Counted from the first letter of the stretch, positions 50,915 through 60,192 are shown. The stretch: 64,000 nucleotides of DNA from an uncultured Lachnospiraceae bacterium (GCA_900548905.1 URMK01000001.1:186001-250000), one strand, 5' to 3'. Notes: generated from the letters alone by a model not told the origin. Numbers and translations: made by a program.

Positions 50915-51445
50915 ATGTTAATTGAAACGCAGAGATTGGCAATCCGGGATGTAAAGACAGAGGATGGCGTATTTTTTATTGCTATGGCAGCAGATGGAAG
51001 CTTAACGGATTGTGGCTTTGATAAAGCTTGTAACGAATGGATGGAAAAATGGATAGACGAAGCAAAGGAGCTTGCAAGCAGAGATAATCCCGAAGGGGAC
51101 TATTTGGCTTATACAATAACATTAAAGAATGAAAATATGGTAATTGGTTCTGTTGGATGTTCCTATTATAAAGACATTGGAGAAATAGGCATTACCTATT
51201 TTATCGGGGCGCAATACAGGAACAAAGGTTATGCGGTTGAAGCGGTTAAATCATATTTGGAATATTTTTTCAAGCATTATCATGTACAAAAGATGATAGC
51301 CACCGTTAGAGCTGATAACATATGGTCCTGGAAAGTGATTGAAAAAACAGGGTTTATATTGACTGAAAAAAGAATGTACAGGGATGTAAATGATGATTCA
51401 GAGGTACTGTATCATTTTTATGAAATCTACAATTTCATGAAATAG
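50915..51445 (+). CDS. GNAT-family N-acetyltransferase, RimJ/RimL-like
   Basis: A 176-aa acetyltransferase. It opens MLIETQRLAIRDVKTEDG; the acetyl-CoA loop is IGAQYRNKGYAVEAVKSYL and motif B is ADNIWSWKVIEKTGF. This pattern fits acetyltransferase_3 proteins that act on ribosomal protein termini or small amines. I chose 50915, with GTGGGATGG upstream, over an ATG at 50903. The gene is clearly more AT-rich than its neighbours, which suggests recent transfer. Confidence 0.75.
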   Translation: MLIETQRLAIRDVKTEDGVFFIAMAADGSLTDCGFDKACNEWMEKWIDEAKELASRDNPEGDYLAYTITLKNENMVIGSVGCSYYKDIGEIGITYFIGAQYRNKGYAVEAVKSYLEYFFKHYHVQKMIATVRADNIWSWKVIEKTGFILTEKRMYRDVNDDSEVLYHFYEIYNFMK

Positions 51446-51465
51446 CAAATTTTTTTTGATCCGTG

Positions 51466-51494
51466 TTGACAAAACGCGGGTTTTCCTTTAAATT
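51466..51494 (+). promoter_or_regulatory. ROK-gene promoter
   Basis: A perfect TTGACA (51466-51471) with TAAATT (51489-51494) 17 bases on. Confidence 0.5.
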
Positions 51495-51502
51495 ATAAAT
51501 GA

Positions 51503-51527
51503 ACTTTATAAAGCATCTTTTATAAGT
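51503..51527. promoter_or_regulatory. Imperfect palindrome before the ROK gene
   Basis: ACTTTATAAAG (51503-51513) and CTTTTATAAGT (51517-51527) are inverted over 8 of 11 positions around CAT. NagC/XylR-type ROK repressors bind A/T-rich dyads with TTT and AAA arms, so this may be an autoregulatory site. Confidence 0.45.
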
Positions 51528-51565
51528 GGGCAAGTGCGTAATAAATACCTATCAGGAGCGGCAGG

Positions 51566-52636
51566 ATGAGAGCGGATACCAGGCTGATGAAACAATTGAA
51601 TATCAATACCCTGCGCCGTGTTTTATCCGAACAGGGGCAGGCTACCAAACCGCAGCTTGCCGGGCTGACCGGCCTGAGTGTGGTGACGGTCAATGCCCTG
51701 ATCGCTGTAATGCTGGAACAGGGAGAAGTGCGGGAAATGGGGATGGTCCCTTCCGGCGGCGGCCGCCCTTCCATGCAATATGGCTATCACTATGGCTGTC
51801 GTACCATGGCAGTTATCTACGGTCATCAGCTGGAAGGCAGAAATTATATTCATACGCTTGTAACGGATTTGAAAGGGCAGAAGCTGTGGGAACATCAGGA
51901 TTACATGGAAGATATCCAAGCCGGGAGCTTTGACGCAATCCTGGATGCGGTTTTTACCAAATTTGAAAATATTGGCCTGATTGCCTTCGGGCTGCCCGGA
52001 GAGGCTATCGGCGAGGTAGTGACTATCAATGATTTTGCAGGTTTGGAAGGGGCGGATTTTCTTCCCCGCATCCGGGAAAAGTACGGCGTTCCCGTGCTGT
52101 TTGAAAACGATATCAACGCCATGGCTTATGGTTATTACCGCAAAAATTGTGGTAAGGATGTCACTTCCCTGGTGGGAATCTATTTTCCACGCACTTTTTT
52201 GCCGGGGGCAGGCCTGATTCTGGATGGGAATATCTATTATGGAAATTCCCATTTCGCAGGAGAGATGGGAGCCGTTTATGTTCCTGTACCCTGGGAAGAA
52301 CTGGATTATTACGAAGAAAGCCAGGTTTTGTGCCAGCTGGAGGCCCTGCTCACTTCCTTTGCCTGTATAGTGGCTCCTTCCTGTTTTGTCCTTTATGGTG
52401 ACTTTTTTACGGACGGTATGGCGGAAGCGCTGGAACGATATGTGTGCAGACGTCTTTACGGGAAGTTTCAGGTACGAGTGGAGGTTTCATGCCGCCTGGA
52501 AGAAGACTACGAAACCGGAATGGTATGCCTTGCACAGAAGAAGATGCGGCAGCTTATGGAGGAATGGATTACACCCAGAAATGAGGAAGGAAAGAATGGA
52601 TCAGAAAGAAAGAATGCTTGCAGGCCTGCCCTATAA
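51566..52636 (+). CDS. ROK-family (NagC/XylR-like) transcriptional regulator
   Basis: A 356-aa protein. The N-terminal HTH spans about residues 8-60 (LNINTLRRVLSEQGQATKPQLAGLTGLS and following), and the ROK fold has FGLPGEAIGEVV, FENDINAMAYGYY and GNSHFAGEMGAV. The Cys-rich zinc motif of sugar kinases is missing, so it is a regulator. It heads the glycan locus and may sense xylose, N-acetylglucosamine or another sugar. Its last 41 bases overlap the acetyltransferase gene. Confidence 0.78.
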   Translation: MRADTRLMKQLNINTLRRVLSEQGQATKPQLAGLTGLSVVTVNALIAVMLEQGEVREMGMVPSGGGRPSMQYGYHYGCRTMAVIYGHQLEGRNYIHTLVTDLKGQKLWEHQDYMEDIQAGSFDAILDAVFTKFENIGLIAFGLPGEAIGEVVTINDFAGLEGADFLPRIREKYGVPVLFENDINAMAYGYYRKNCGKDVTSLVGIYFPRTFLPGAGLILDGNIYYGNSHFAGEMGAVYVPVPWEELDYYEESQVLCQLEALLTSFACIVAPSCFVLYGDFFTDGMAEALERYVCRRLYGKFQVRVEVSCRLEEDYETGMVCLAQKKMRQLMEEWITPRNEEGKNGSERKNACRPAL

Positions 52637-53207
52637 GGCATGGCTGGACGGTCTCTCAGAGGAGAGAATGGAAAATAAGAAACGGATCTACCGCTACAAT
52701 AACCTGTCCCCGGAACAGGGGGAGGAGCAGGCGGCCCTGATTAAGGAGATTATCGGGAAATGCGGGGAGAATATCTGGATTGAAACGCCTTTTCATTGTG
52801 ATTACGGCTGGAATATTGAAGTGGGAGAAAACTTTTTTGCCAATTATAATCTGACGATCCTGGATGTGGGAAAAGTGGTTATCGGTAAAAACGCCCAAAT
52901 CGCTCCTAATGTATCGATTTATACGGCGGGCCATCCCGTGCATCCGGATTCCAGGAATACAGGCTATGAGTACGGTATCGGTGTGACAATCGGAGATAAT
53001 GTATGGCTTGGCGGAAATACGGTAATCAACCCCGGGGTCACTATCGGCAATAATGTAGTAATCGGAGCGGGCAGTGTTGTAACCAAGGATATACCTGATA
53101 ATTCAATAGCGGTGGGGAATCCCTGCCGGGTTTTGCGCACAATCACGGAGGAAGACCGGAACTATTATTTTAAGGACCGTGAATTCGACGTGGAGGATTA
53201 TAAGTAG
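52596..53207 (+). CDS. Maltose/galactoside-type sugar O-acetyltransferase
   Basis: A 203-aa left-handed beta-helix acetyltransferase. It opens with the Maa domain (MLAGLPYKAWLDGLSEER), followed by hexapeptide repeats such as VVIGKNAQIAPNVSIYTAGH, whose His is catalytic, and IGDNVWLGGNTVINPGVTIG. The family uses acetyl-CoA to acetylate non-metabolised sugars. AGGAAGG lies before the ATG. The 41-base overlap with the ROK gene in another frame is unusually long and suggests coupled expression. Confidence 0.88.
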   Translation: MDQKERMLAGLPYKAWLDGLSEERMENKKRIYRYNNLSPEQGEEQAALIKEIIGKCGENIWIETPFHCDYGWNIEVGENFFANYNLTILDVGKVVIGKNAQIAPNVSIYTAGHPVHPDSRNTGYEYGIGVTIGDNVWLGGNTVINPGVTIGNNVVIGAGSVVTKDIPDNSIAVGNPCRVLRTITEEDRNYYFKDREFDVEDYK

Positions 53208-53215
53208 GAAAGACC

Positions 53216-54097
53216 ATGAAAATATCCAGACCTTTGCGAGAAAACAGGCAGCATGGGGATTTGCTTTTTCCGGTGAGCGCCTATGAAACAAAAATGGAAG
53301 AGGATTACCGGATGCCCCTGAGCTATCACTGGCATCCGGAAATTGAAATTTTTTTCATCACCTCCGGAAAGGCGAATTTCCAGGTGGAGGCAGAACCCTT
53401 TATCATTGAAGAGGGAGATGTGCTTCTCATAAAACCCAATGCCCTCCATGGCTCCCATGACTGCTTCGGCACGCAGCTGGAATTCAGGGCCGTGGTATTT
53501 GATTACAGTTTTTTATCGGGCATGGCAAATGACCGGGTTGAACAGAAGTATCTGAAGCCTCTGTTTTCGGAAGAGCAGGGACATTTCATTCTGCTGCGAG
53601 AAAAAAACAGTATACAAAAAGCTCTGTTTGAAATGCTGAATAAAACCTTTTTCGTTTTTGACGAAAAAGAAAAGGGGTACGAAATCCTTGTCCGGGCATA
53701 TCTCCTGCAGGCCGTCTATGATATCCTCATGCTTCAGAAGGTGGAAATGCAGCCCGTAAAAACAAATACAAGAAAAAGTGAGATGATAAGAAGGATTGTA
53801 GGCTTTGTGGAAGAGAACTATACGCAGCGGATGGTACTGCCTTCCCTGGCTGCCTACCTGTCCGTCAGCGAAGGCTATTTGTGCCGTTTTTTCAAGGACA
53901 ATTTCCATATGACCTTCGTGGAGTACGTACAGAGGGTCAGGCTGCAGAAAGCGGAACGTCTGCTTAAGGAGACCGATGAGCCGGTGGGAAAGATCGCATT
54001 GGATGTAGGATTCGGAAGCGGCAATTATTTTACCACAGAGTTTGGAAAGATGTATCATACCACACCCCAGAAATATCGAAAAGGTCAGGATACTTAA
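53216..54097 (+). CDS. AraC-family transcriptional regulator with cupin sensor
   Basis: A 293-aa regulator. An N-terminal cupin domain (LSYHWHPEIEIFFITSGKANFQVE, with the metal-like HxH) is joined to two C-terminal HTH motifs, LPSLAAYLSVSEGYLCRFFKDN and GKIALDVGFGSGNYFTTEFGKM, ending TPQKYRKG. The sensed sugar is unknown. It begins 8 bases after the acetyltransferase and lies 135 bases ahead of the GH31 gene, its probable target. Confidence 0.88.
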   Translation: MKISRPLRENRQHGDLLFPVSAYETKMEEDYRMPLSYHWHPEIEIFFITSGKANFQVEAEPFIIEEGDVLLIKPNALHGSHDCFGTQLEFRAVVFDYSFLSGMANDRVEQKYLKPLFSEEQGHFILLREKNSIQKALFEMLNKTFFVFDEKEKGYEILVRAYLLQAVYDILMLQKVEMQPVKTNTRKSEMIRRIVGFVEENYTQRMVLPSLAAYLSVSEGYLCRFFKDNFHMTFVEYVQRVRLQKAERLLKETDEPVGKIALDVGFGSGNYFTTEFGKMYHTTPQKYRKGQDT

Positions 54098-54232
54098 AAA
54101 ACTGGTCAAAATATATAATGAATCCTTTAAAAAGAATGAATATAATGATGGCAGACAGGTGAACCGAAGGTTCCGCGCAGACGGGGCCGGACAGAACCGG
54201 TTTGCCATTTTTTATTTGCAGGAGGATAGCTT

Positions 54233-56230
54233 ATGTATACGATGAGTCAGGAAGGAAATGCATTGGTTTACCGCTGGGACGGGGAAGTGCTGTCCGTTGA
54301 ACCCTGGGGGGCCAACAGCTTCCGGGTGCGGTCCACCATATTGGGGGAATTGGAGGATACGGATTACGCGCTGCTTGCACAGGAACCGGCGGAGGCTGAA
54401 ATCCGTGTGGAGGAGTACCGGGGCGTTATTACGAACGGTAAAATAACGGCGGTGCTTGAAGTCAGCGGCTGGTCAAGGAAATGTGATATTTCTTTTTACA
54501 ACCAGAACGGGAAGCTGCTCTTAAAAGAAGCGGGAGAAGGCGGCGCCCTGAATAAAAAGAACCGTTTTTTCAAGCCGATTATAGGAGGGGATTTTCATCT
54601 GACGGTTACGTTTGCTTCCGAACCGTCTGAAAAGCTGTTCGGTATGGGGCAGTATCAGCAGGATATCCTGAATGTGAAAAACTGTAATCTGGAACTGGCC
54701 CACAGGAATTCCCAGGCAAGCGTCCCGTTTGTCCTGTCGGATCAGGGCTATGGCTTCCTCTGGCACAACCCGGCTGTGGGACGGGTGAGCTTTGCTTCCA
54801 ATACTACGGAATGGTATGCGGAAAGCACGAAACAGATGGATTACTGGATTACCGCCGGCGATTCGCCGGATGAAATCGAACAGGCTTATGGAAATGCGAC
54901 GGGTAAGGTTCCTATGATGCCTGAGTATGGTATGGGCTTCTGGCAGTGCAAGCTGCGCTACTGGAACCAGGAACAACTTCTCAAGGTGGCTAGGGAATAT
55001 AAGGAAAGAAAGATTCCCATAGACGTTATCGTGTGTGATTTCTTCCACTGGCCCAAGATGGGGGATTTCCGGTTTGATGAAGAATTTTTCCCGGATCCGG
55101 AAGCGATGGTAAAAGAACTGAAGGAAATGGGAATAGAGCTGATGGTTTCCATCTGGCCCCAGATTGACTGGAAGAGTGAAAATTACGAGGAAATGAAGCA
55201 GAAGGGCCTGCTTGTCAAGGCGGAAAAAGGCGTGGATATCGCCATGCTTTATAACGGGAACAGCACCTTCTACGATGCCACAAATCCCCGGTCACGCGCT
55301 TATGTGTGGGATAAATGCAGAAAAAATTATTATGATTTGGGAATCAAAGTATTCTGGCTGGATGAAGCGGAACCGGAATACAGCGGCTATGATTTTGACA
55401 ATTACCGCTATTATCAGGGAACCAATGCCCAGGTCGGCAATATTTATCCCCAGGCCTATGCCAGAACCTTTTATGAAGGACAGACACAGGAAGGCCAGGA
55501 GAACGTGGTGAACCTGCTGCGCTGTGCCTGGGCGGGAAGCCAGAGATACGGTGCGCTTGTGTGGTCGGGAGATATTCATTCCGACTGGCAGACCTTCCGC
55601 AGACAGGTATGTGCGGGGCTGAATATGGGGATTGCAGGAATCCCGTGGTGGACTACGGATATCGGCGGCTTTTCCGGCGGAAACCCGGAGGATGAAGCGT
55701 TTGGCAGATTACTGGTGCGCTGGTTTGAATGGGGAACCTTCTGTCCAGTCATGCGTCTGCACGGGGATCGTGTCCCTTCCCAGCGGGTGGTGAATAAAGC
55801 CGGGGAAGTTATGCAGCCTACAGGAGCGGATAATGAGGTATGGAGCTACGGGGAAGAGAATTGCGACACGCTGGTTAAATACATCCGCTTCCGGGAAGCG
55901 ATGCGCCCTTATACCAGAAAACTTATGGAAGAGGCCCATACACTGGGACGGCCCGTTATGCGGCCTATGTTTTATGAGTTCCCGGAACAGAAATGCTGCT
56001 GGGATATGAAAGAGCAGTATATGTACGGCAGCGACATGCTGGTGGCCCCCGTATTATATGAGGATTCCTACGAACGGGAGGTCTATCTTCCCGAAGGTTC
56101 CGGATGGATCTTCCTCCATGACGGCAGCGCTTATGAAGGAGGACAGACAGTCCGGGTACAGGCGGCGCTGGATGTGATCCCTGTGTTTGTAAGAGAAGGC
56201 AGGCTGTCGGAGCTAATCGGGTTGATTTAA
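54233..56230 (+). CDS. Glycoside hydrolase family 31 (alpha-xylosidase/alpha-glucosidase-like)
   Basis: A 665-aa GH31 enzyme without signal peptide. An N-terminal sandwich domain is followed by the catalytic barrel; the nucleophile is Asp377 in KVFWLDEAEPE and the acid/base is Asp447 in LVWSGDIHSDW. IAGIPWWTTDIGGFSGG is the family signature. The WLDEAEPE context is nearer to xylosidases and related activities than to starch-type alpha-glucosidases, but this needs testing. CAGGAGG lies 8 bases before the ATG. The neighbouring AraC gene and GH127 gene suggest plant oligosaccharide use. Confidence 0.9.
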   Translation: MYTMSQEGNALVYRWDGEVLSVEPWGANSFRVRSTILGELEDTDYALLAQEPAEAEIRVEEYRGVITNGKITAVLEVSGWSRKCDISFYNQNGKLLLKEAGEGGALNKKNRFFKPIIGGDFHLTVTFASEPSEKLFGMGQYQQDILNVKNCNLELAHRNSQASVPFVLSDQGYGFLWHNPAVGRVSFASNTTEWYAESTKQMDYWITAGDSPDEIEQAYGNATGKVPMMPEYGMGFWQCKLRYWNQEQLLKVAREYKERKIPIDVIVCDFFHWPKMGDFRFDEEFFPDPEAMVKELKEMGIELMVSIWPQIDWKSENYEEMKQKGLLVKAEKGVDIAMLYNGNSTFYDATNPRSRAYVWDKCRKNYYDLGIKVFWLDEAEPEYSGYDFDNYRYYQGTNAQVGNIYPQAYARTFYEGQTQEGQENVVNLLRCAWAGSQRYGALVWSGDIHSDWQTFRRQVCAGLNMGIAGIPWWTTDIGGFSGGNPEDEAFGRLLVRWFEWGTFCPVMRLHGDRVPSQRVVNKAGEVMQPTGADNEVWSYGEENCDTLVKYIRFREAMRPYTRKLMEEAHTLGRPVMRPMFYEFPEQKCCWDMKEQYMYGSDMLVAPVLYEDSYEREVYLPEGSGWIFLHDGSAYEGGQTVRVQAALDVIPVFVREGRLSELIGLI

Positions 56231-56261
56231 ATAAAAACAGCTGTTGCTACGGGAGACAGAC

Positions 56262-56948
56262 ATGAAAAAGCTGATAATTTTTGATGCTTACGGTACATTG
56301 ATTTCCACGGGAACCGGTTCTCTGGATGCGGTCAGAAGGATTCTGGAACTGGCGGAGTGCAAAGCGGATCCGGAGCTGTTCTATGGAGAATGGAAGGAAC
56401 TGCATAGACAACACATTGCGGAAGCCAACAGAAGCCGGTTTCTCACGGAAGAGGAAATCTTCAGAAAGGATTTGTCCGTCCTCTATACCCGGCACGGGAT
56501 AGACAGAAAGCGAAGCGGGGACGCGGAGCTTATGCTTGCAACGCTGGGAAGGCGGAAGGCCTTTGAGGGGGCGGCCGAAATACTGGAGCGGCTCAAAAGA
56601 AAATACACAGTGGTCATCGGCTCTGTTTCCGATGCTAGGCCCTTGCGGGAGGATATCCGAAGAAGCGGGATAAAGGCCGACGGGATATTTTCCTCAGAGG
56701 AGCTGAAAATATATAAACCTGACAGACGTTTTTATGAAAAGATACTCCATACATGCGGCGTTGGGCCTGACAAAGCGCTCTGCATCGGCGATTCCTATCG
56801 GGAGGATGTGGAGGGACCGGCTCTGGCAGGCATCTCCGCCGTCTTTATGGATCGGCAGCGGAGTTATGCACCGGAGAAGGGACATGTGGCTCCCCTTGCG
56901 GTGGTCCACTCCCTTTATAACCTGGTGCCCTTGCTGGAGGGGCTGTAA
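56262..56948 (+). CDS. HAD-superfamily hydrolase (subfamily IA)
   Basis: A 228-aa haloacid-dehalogenase-type phosphatase. It starts KKLIIFDAYGTLIS, and ALCIGDSYREDVEGPALAGI is motif IV. The DAYGTL form of motif I is common in 2-haloacid dehalogenase-like and sugar-phosphate phosphatases. It lies 31 bases after GH31, with GGGAG ahead of the ATG, and probably shares the transcript. It could dephosphorylate a pathway intermediate. Its end is 4 bases from that of the convergent AraC gene. Confidence 0.78.
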   Translation: MKKLIIFDAYGTLISTGTGSLDAVRRILELAECKADPELFYGEWKELHRQHIAEANRSRFLTEEEIFRKDLSVLYTRHGIDRKRSGDAELMLATLGRRKAFEGAAEILERLKRKYTVVIGSVSDARPLREDIRRSGIKADGIFSSEELKIYKPDRRFYEKILHTCGVGPDKALCIGDSYREDVEGPALAGISAVFMDRQRSYAPEKGHVAPLAVVHSLYNLVPLLEGL

Positions 56949-56952
56949 AACG

Positions 56953-57816
56953 CTATTCTCCGGTGATTTCCCGGTATCTGCTGGGAGATACCCCATATTT
57001 TTTCTTGAAGGTCCTGCTGAGGTGGAATTCATCGCAGAAGCCGAAGTTCAGAGCCGTTTCATGAAGCTTTACATCCGGCTGGCTTAACAGAAACTGCCGG
57101 ACCATCTCCAGCTTCACATCCATTTGATAGGAATATAGGGTTTTCCCGTAAACTTTTTTGAACTGGTTGGAAAGAGTGCGTTCGCACACATAAAATCTTT
57201 CCGCCAGTTCTTTTCCTGTAAAAAAAGTCTGCGGCGTTGTCTGTATCAGCCGGGAAGCTTCTTCCAGAATGCTGTTGGAGGCGGCGCAGTAGGGCTTGTC
57301 CTGCTGCTCCTTCAGTTCAATCAGCAATAGATTTAGGAGCAGGGACAGCTTGGATTCCCGGAAAGGGGAAAGAGCCCAGCATTCCGCGATGATTTCCTGG
57401 AAAAGCTCTTTGATATGGGGGCTGCTCTGACAATGGATCAGAGAATGAAACACCGTGAGTGCAGAGGCCTCTTCTGACGGCGGCCGGCGGCCGGTTCCTT
57501 CTGCAGAACTGCCGGATAACGCCGCATTCGGAAGATACTCTGTTTCCAGCGGTTTTACATGAATATACATGTGCTTGTTATGAGGGGTGCTGAGTCCGTT
57601 GCCGTAATGGTGCCTTCCTGCGGGAAGGATAAGCAAATCGTCCGAATGCATTTCAAACAAGGTATCCTCCTCCATAATCCGCCAGCTTCCGTCAATCATA
57701 TACAGAAAATCATGCTCGGACATAATCCGGTCGGGGTGGGAGGTGGGATTTATAAATGTTATGTAGTTGGCGGAACTGATGATACGGGGTTCCATCAGCT
57801 TCAGTTGAACATCCAT
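56953..57816 (-). CDS. AraC-family transcriptional regulator
   Basis: A 287-aa regulator. The N-terminal sensor has MHSDDLLILPAGRHHYG; the C-terminal HTH pair is FFTGKELAERFYVCERTLSNQFKKV and LHETALNFGFCDEFHLSRTFKKKYG, with the classic SPSRYRE end. The start at 57816 has AGGAGG 7 bases upstream; the ATG at 57834 would place that ribosome site inside the gene. It is divergent from GH127 and most likely controls it. Confidence 0.88.
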   Translation of the reverse strand: MDVQLKLMEPRIISSANYITFINPTSHPDRIMSEHDFLYMIDGSWRIMEEDTLFEMHSDDLLILPAGRHHYGNGLSTPHNKHMYIHVKPLETEYLPNAALSGSSAEGTGRRPPSEEASALTVFHSLIHCQSSPHIKELFQEIIAECWALSPFRESKLSLLLNLLLIELKEQQDKPYCAASNSILEEASRLIQTTPQTFFTGKELAERFYVCERTLSNQFKKVYGKTLYSYQMDVKLEMVRQFLLSQPDVKLHETALNFGFCDEFHLSRTFKKKYGVSPSRYREITGE

Positions 57817-57920
57817 GGAAAAATCCTCCTGCATGTAAAGTCGGTTTTTGTCACAGCCCGCGGCTTTTTTGCCTGACGCCCTGCGGCGGCATCCGCGATG
57901 GACAAAAACGTGTTTTCCAT

Positions 57921-57949
57921 ATTATACATGCTGCTTTCCAGATTAGCAA
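57921..57949 (-). promoter_or_regulatory. Promoter of the divergent AraC gene
   Basis: On the - strand TTGCTA (complement of 57944-57949), a 17-base spacer and TATAAT (complement of 57921-57926). TTTCCA/TGGAAA words at 57914, 57935 and 57950 flank and cover it and may be regulator contacts. Confidence 0.7.
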
Positions 57950-58012
57950 TGGAAAAGGAAGAGGAAGCCTGTTAGTATACATGTAAATAAGAAAATCCGG
58001 TGAAACGGTATC

Positions 58013-58052
58013 TATATATAACAGTTCAGGCAGGTCTGCGCTGTTATATATA
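58013..58052. promoter_or_regulatory. Perfect 12-bp inverted repeat before GH127
   Basis: TATATATAACAG (58013-58024) and CTGTTATATATA (58041-58052) are exact inverted copies around a 16-base loop. A weak promoter, TTCAGG (58025-58030) and TATATT (58049-58054), overlaps the right arm. It may be an operator for the divergent regulator or an mRNA hairpin. Confidence 0.55.
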
Positions 58053-58087
58053 TTTCAGGTTTGCCGGGCGGAGAGGATGGAGGAAAT

Positions 58088-60151
58088 ATGGATAAAAAAA
58101 AGCAGAGCAGCCCTGTTTCATTGAGACAGGTGCAGGTAACGGATGCATTCTGGAAGAAGGAAATGGAACTGGTGCGTAAGGAGGTAATCCCTTATCAGTG
58201 GGAAGCTCTTAACGACAGGCTTCCTGACGCGGAGCCCAGTTTTTGTATGCGGAATTTTAAAATCGCCGGGAAGATTACGGCAAAAAAGAAAGATCAGGGA
58301 GCTGCCTTCCGGGAAGTGAAGTGGCCTCTTGTGTTCCAGCCGCTGCCGGAGGATATGGATCATCTGGAAGAGCGCTTTTACGGCTGCCTGTTCCAGGACA
58401 GCGATTTTTCCAAATGGATTGAAGCCGTAGGCTACTCCCTTACCCAGCATGCCGATCCCGAACTGGAAAAAACGGCGGATGAAGCCATTGACATTGTATG
58501 TGCTGCACAGCAGGACAACGGATATCTGGATACCTATTATATCATCAATGACCAGTCGGCAATTTTTACCAACCTGAAGGACAACCATGAACTGTACTGT
58601 TTCGGACATCTGACCGAAGGTGCGGTGGCTTACTATCAGGCAACGGGAAAGGATAAGCTGCTGAAGGCAGCGGAGAGATATGCGGATTTTGTCGCTTCCC
58701 GTTTCGGCGAAGAAGAGGGAAAATTAAAAGGCTATCCCGGTCATGAAATTGCGGAAATGGCCCTTGTACGTCTTTACGAGGCTACCGGAGAGGATAAGTA
58801 TCTCAACCTCAGCCGTTTCTTCATTGATCAGAGAGGCACCAGACCGTATTATTACGATACGGAACATCCCGAAGCAGTGAAAAAAGGGCAGGAAGAGGAA
58901 CTGCGTTATGCTTATAACCAGGCCCACCTGCCGGTGCGTCAACAGGAAGAGGCGGTAGGGCATGCGGTACGTGCGGTGTATCTGTATTCCGGTATGGCCG
59001 ATGTGGCCCGTCTGACCGGTGATGAGGCGTTATATGCAGCCTGTGAAAAGCTGTGGGATAATATAACACAGAAAAAAATGTACATAACCGGGGGCATTGG
59101 CGCCACCCATATGGGTGAGGCGTTTTCCTTCAACTATGACCTTCCCAACGATACGGCCTATGCGGAAACCTGCGCCTCCATCGGCCTTGTATTTTTTGCC
59201 AGACGTATGCTGGAAATCAAAGCGGACAGAAAATATGCAGATGTGATGGAAAAGGCTCTGTACAACGGCATCTTGAGCGGTATGGCCCTGGACGGGAAAA
59301 GCTTTTTCTATGTGAATCCCCTGGAAACCCTGCCGGAGGCCTGCCACAAGGATGAACGCAAATTCCATGTAAAGCCGGTGCGCCAGAAATGGTTCGGCTG
59401 CGCCTGCTGCCCGCCCAACATAGCAAGACTGCTGAGTTCCATCGCTTCTTATGCATATACGGAGTCGGAGGATTCCCTTTATGTACACTTATATATGGGA
59501 AGCGTGCTGGAAAAGGATTGCGGCGGTAAAAAAATGGATGTCTGTATTTCTTCCGATTTCCCCTGGGACGGTAAGGTTACGGCAGAAATCAATGTGGAAG
59601 AGCCGGTGGCATGCAGGCTGGCCTTCCGTATCCCCGGCTGGTGCCGGAGCTATACCCTGAACGGACAAAAGGGGCCTGGTGAGGGAGAAATAATGATTGC
59701 CGACGGAGAAAACCGTCAGGTGAAAGACGGCTACCTCATCATTGACAAAGTCTGGAAGGACGGGGAAACGCTAGAGCTGGACTTCCCTATGGAAGTCCGT
59801 CTGATGCAGGCGGACAGCAGAGTCAGGGAAGATATCGGCAAAGCCGCCGTGACAAGGGGGCCTGTTGTTTACTGTATGGAAGAGGCGGATAACGGAAAGA
59901 ACCTTCATCTGTTTTCTCTGGCGGAGAATCCCGCGCCGCAGGCCATTCCGGAAGAAAAGATCGGACAGCGTATGGTGACGGTTACGACGAAAGGAAAGAA
60001 ACTGGCGGTACAGAAGGAAGAAAACGGGGATTTATACCGGGAATATGGAACGCCGGAATACGAAGAAGCCGTCCTGCAGTGGATCCCTTATTATGCATGG
60101 GCCAACCGGGGTGAGGGGGAAATGCAGGTATTCATCAAAACTGTCGAATAG
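58088..60151 (+). CDS. Glycoside hydrolase family 127 beta-L-arabinofuranosidase
   Basis: A 687-aa GH127 enzyme (HypBA1-like), which releases L-arabinose from beta-linked arabinofuranosides such as those on plant hydroxyproline-rich glycoproteins. The zinc and catalytic residues of the family are all present: Glu344 (acid/base), Glu360 and Cys362 in YAETCASIG, and Cys440 (nucleophile) and Cys441 in WFGCACCPPN. No signal peptide, so cytosolic. Length is close to the roughly 660 of HypBA1. The ATG at 58088 follows GGAGG. Arabinose oligosaccharides must reach it by a transporter encoded elsewhere. Confidence 0.93.
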   Translation: MDKKKQSSPVSLRQVQVTDAFWKKEMELVRKEVIPYQWEALNDRLPDAEPSFCMRNFKIAGKITAKKKDQGAAFREVKWPLVFQPLPEDMDHLEERFYGCLFQDSDFSKWIEAVGYSLTQHADPELEKTADEAIDIVCAAQQDNGYLDTYYIINDQSAIFTNLKDNHELYCFGHLTEGAVAYYQATGKDKLLKAAERYADFVASRFGEEEGKLKGYPGHEIAEMALVRLYEATGEDKYLNLSRFFIDQRGTRPYYYDTEHPEAVKKGQEEELRYAYNQAHLPVRQQEEAVGHAVRAVYLYSGMADVARLTGDEALYAACEKLWDNITQKKMYITGGIGATHMGEAFSFNYDLPNDTAYAETCASIGLVFFARRMLEIKADRKYADVMEKALYNGILSGMALDGKSFFYVNPLETLPEACHKDERKFHVKPVRQKWFGCACCPPNIARLLSSIASYAYTESEDSLYVHLYMGSVLEKDCGGKKMDVCISSDFPWDGKVTAEINVEEPVACRLAFRIPGWCRSYTLNGQKGPGEGEIMIADGENRQVKDGYLIIDKVWKDGETLELDFPMEVRLMQADSRVREDIGKAAVTRGPVVYCMEEADNGKNLHLFSLAENPAPQAIPEEKIGQRMVTVTTKGKKLAVQKEENGDLYREYGTPEYEEAVLQWIPYYAWANRGEGEMQVFIKTVE

Positions 60152-60192
60152 GGTACCGCCGATGCGGGGAACCTGACAGGAGAAAAACGGAT

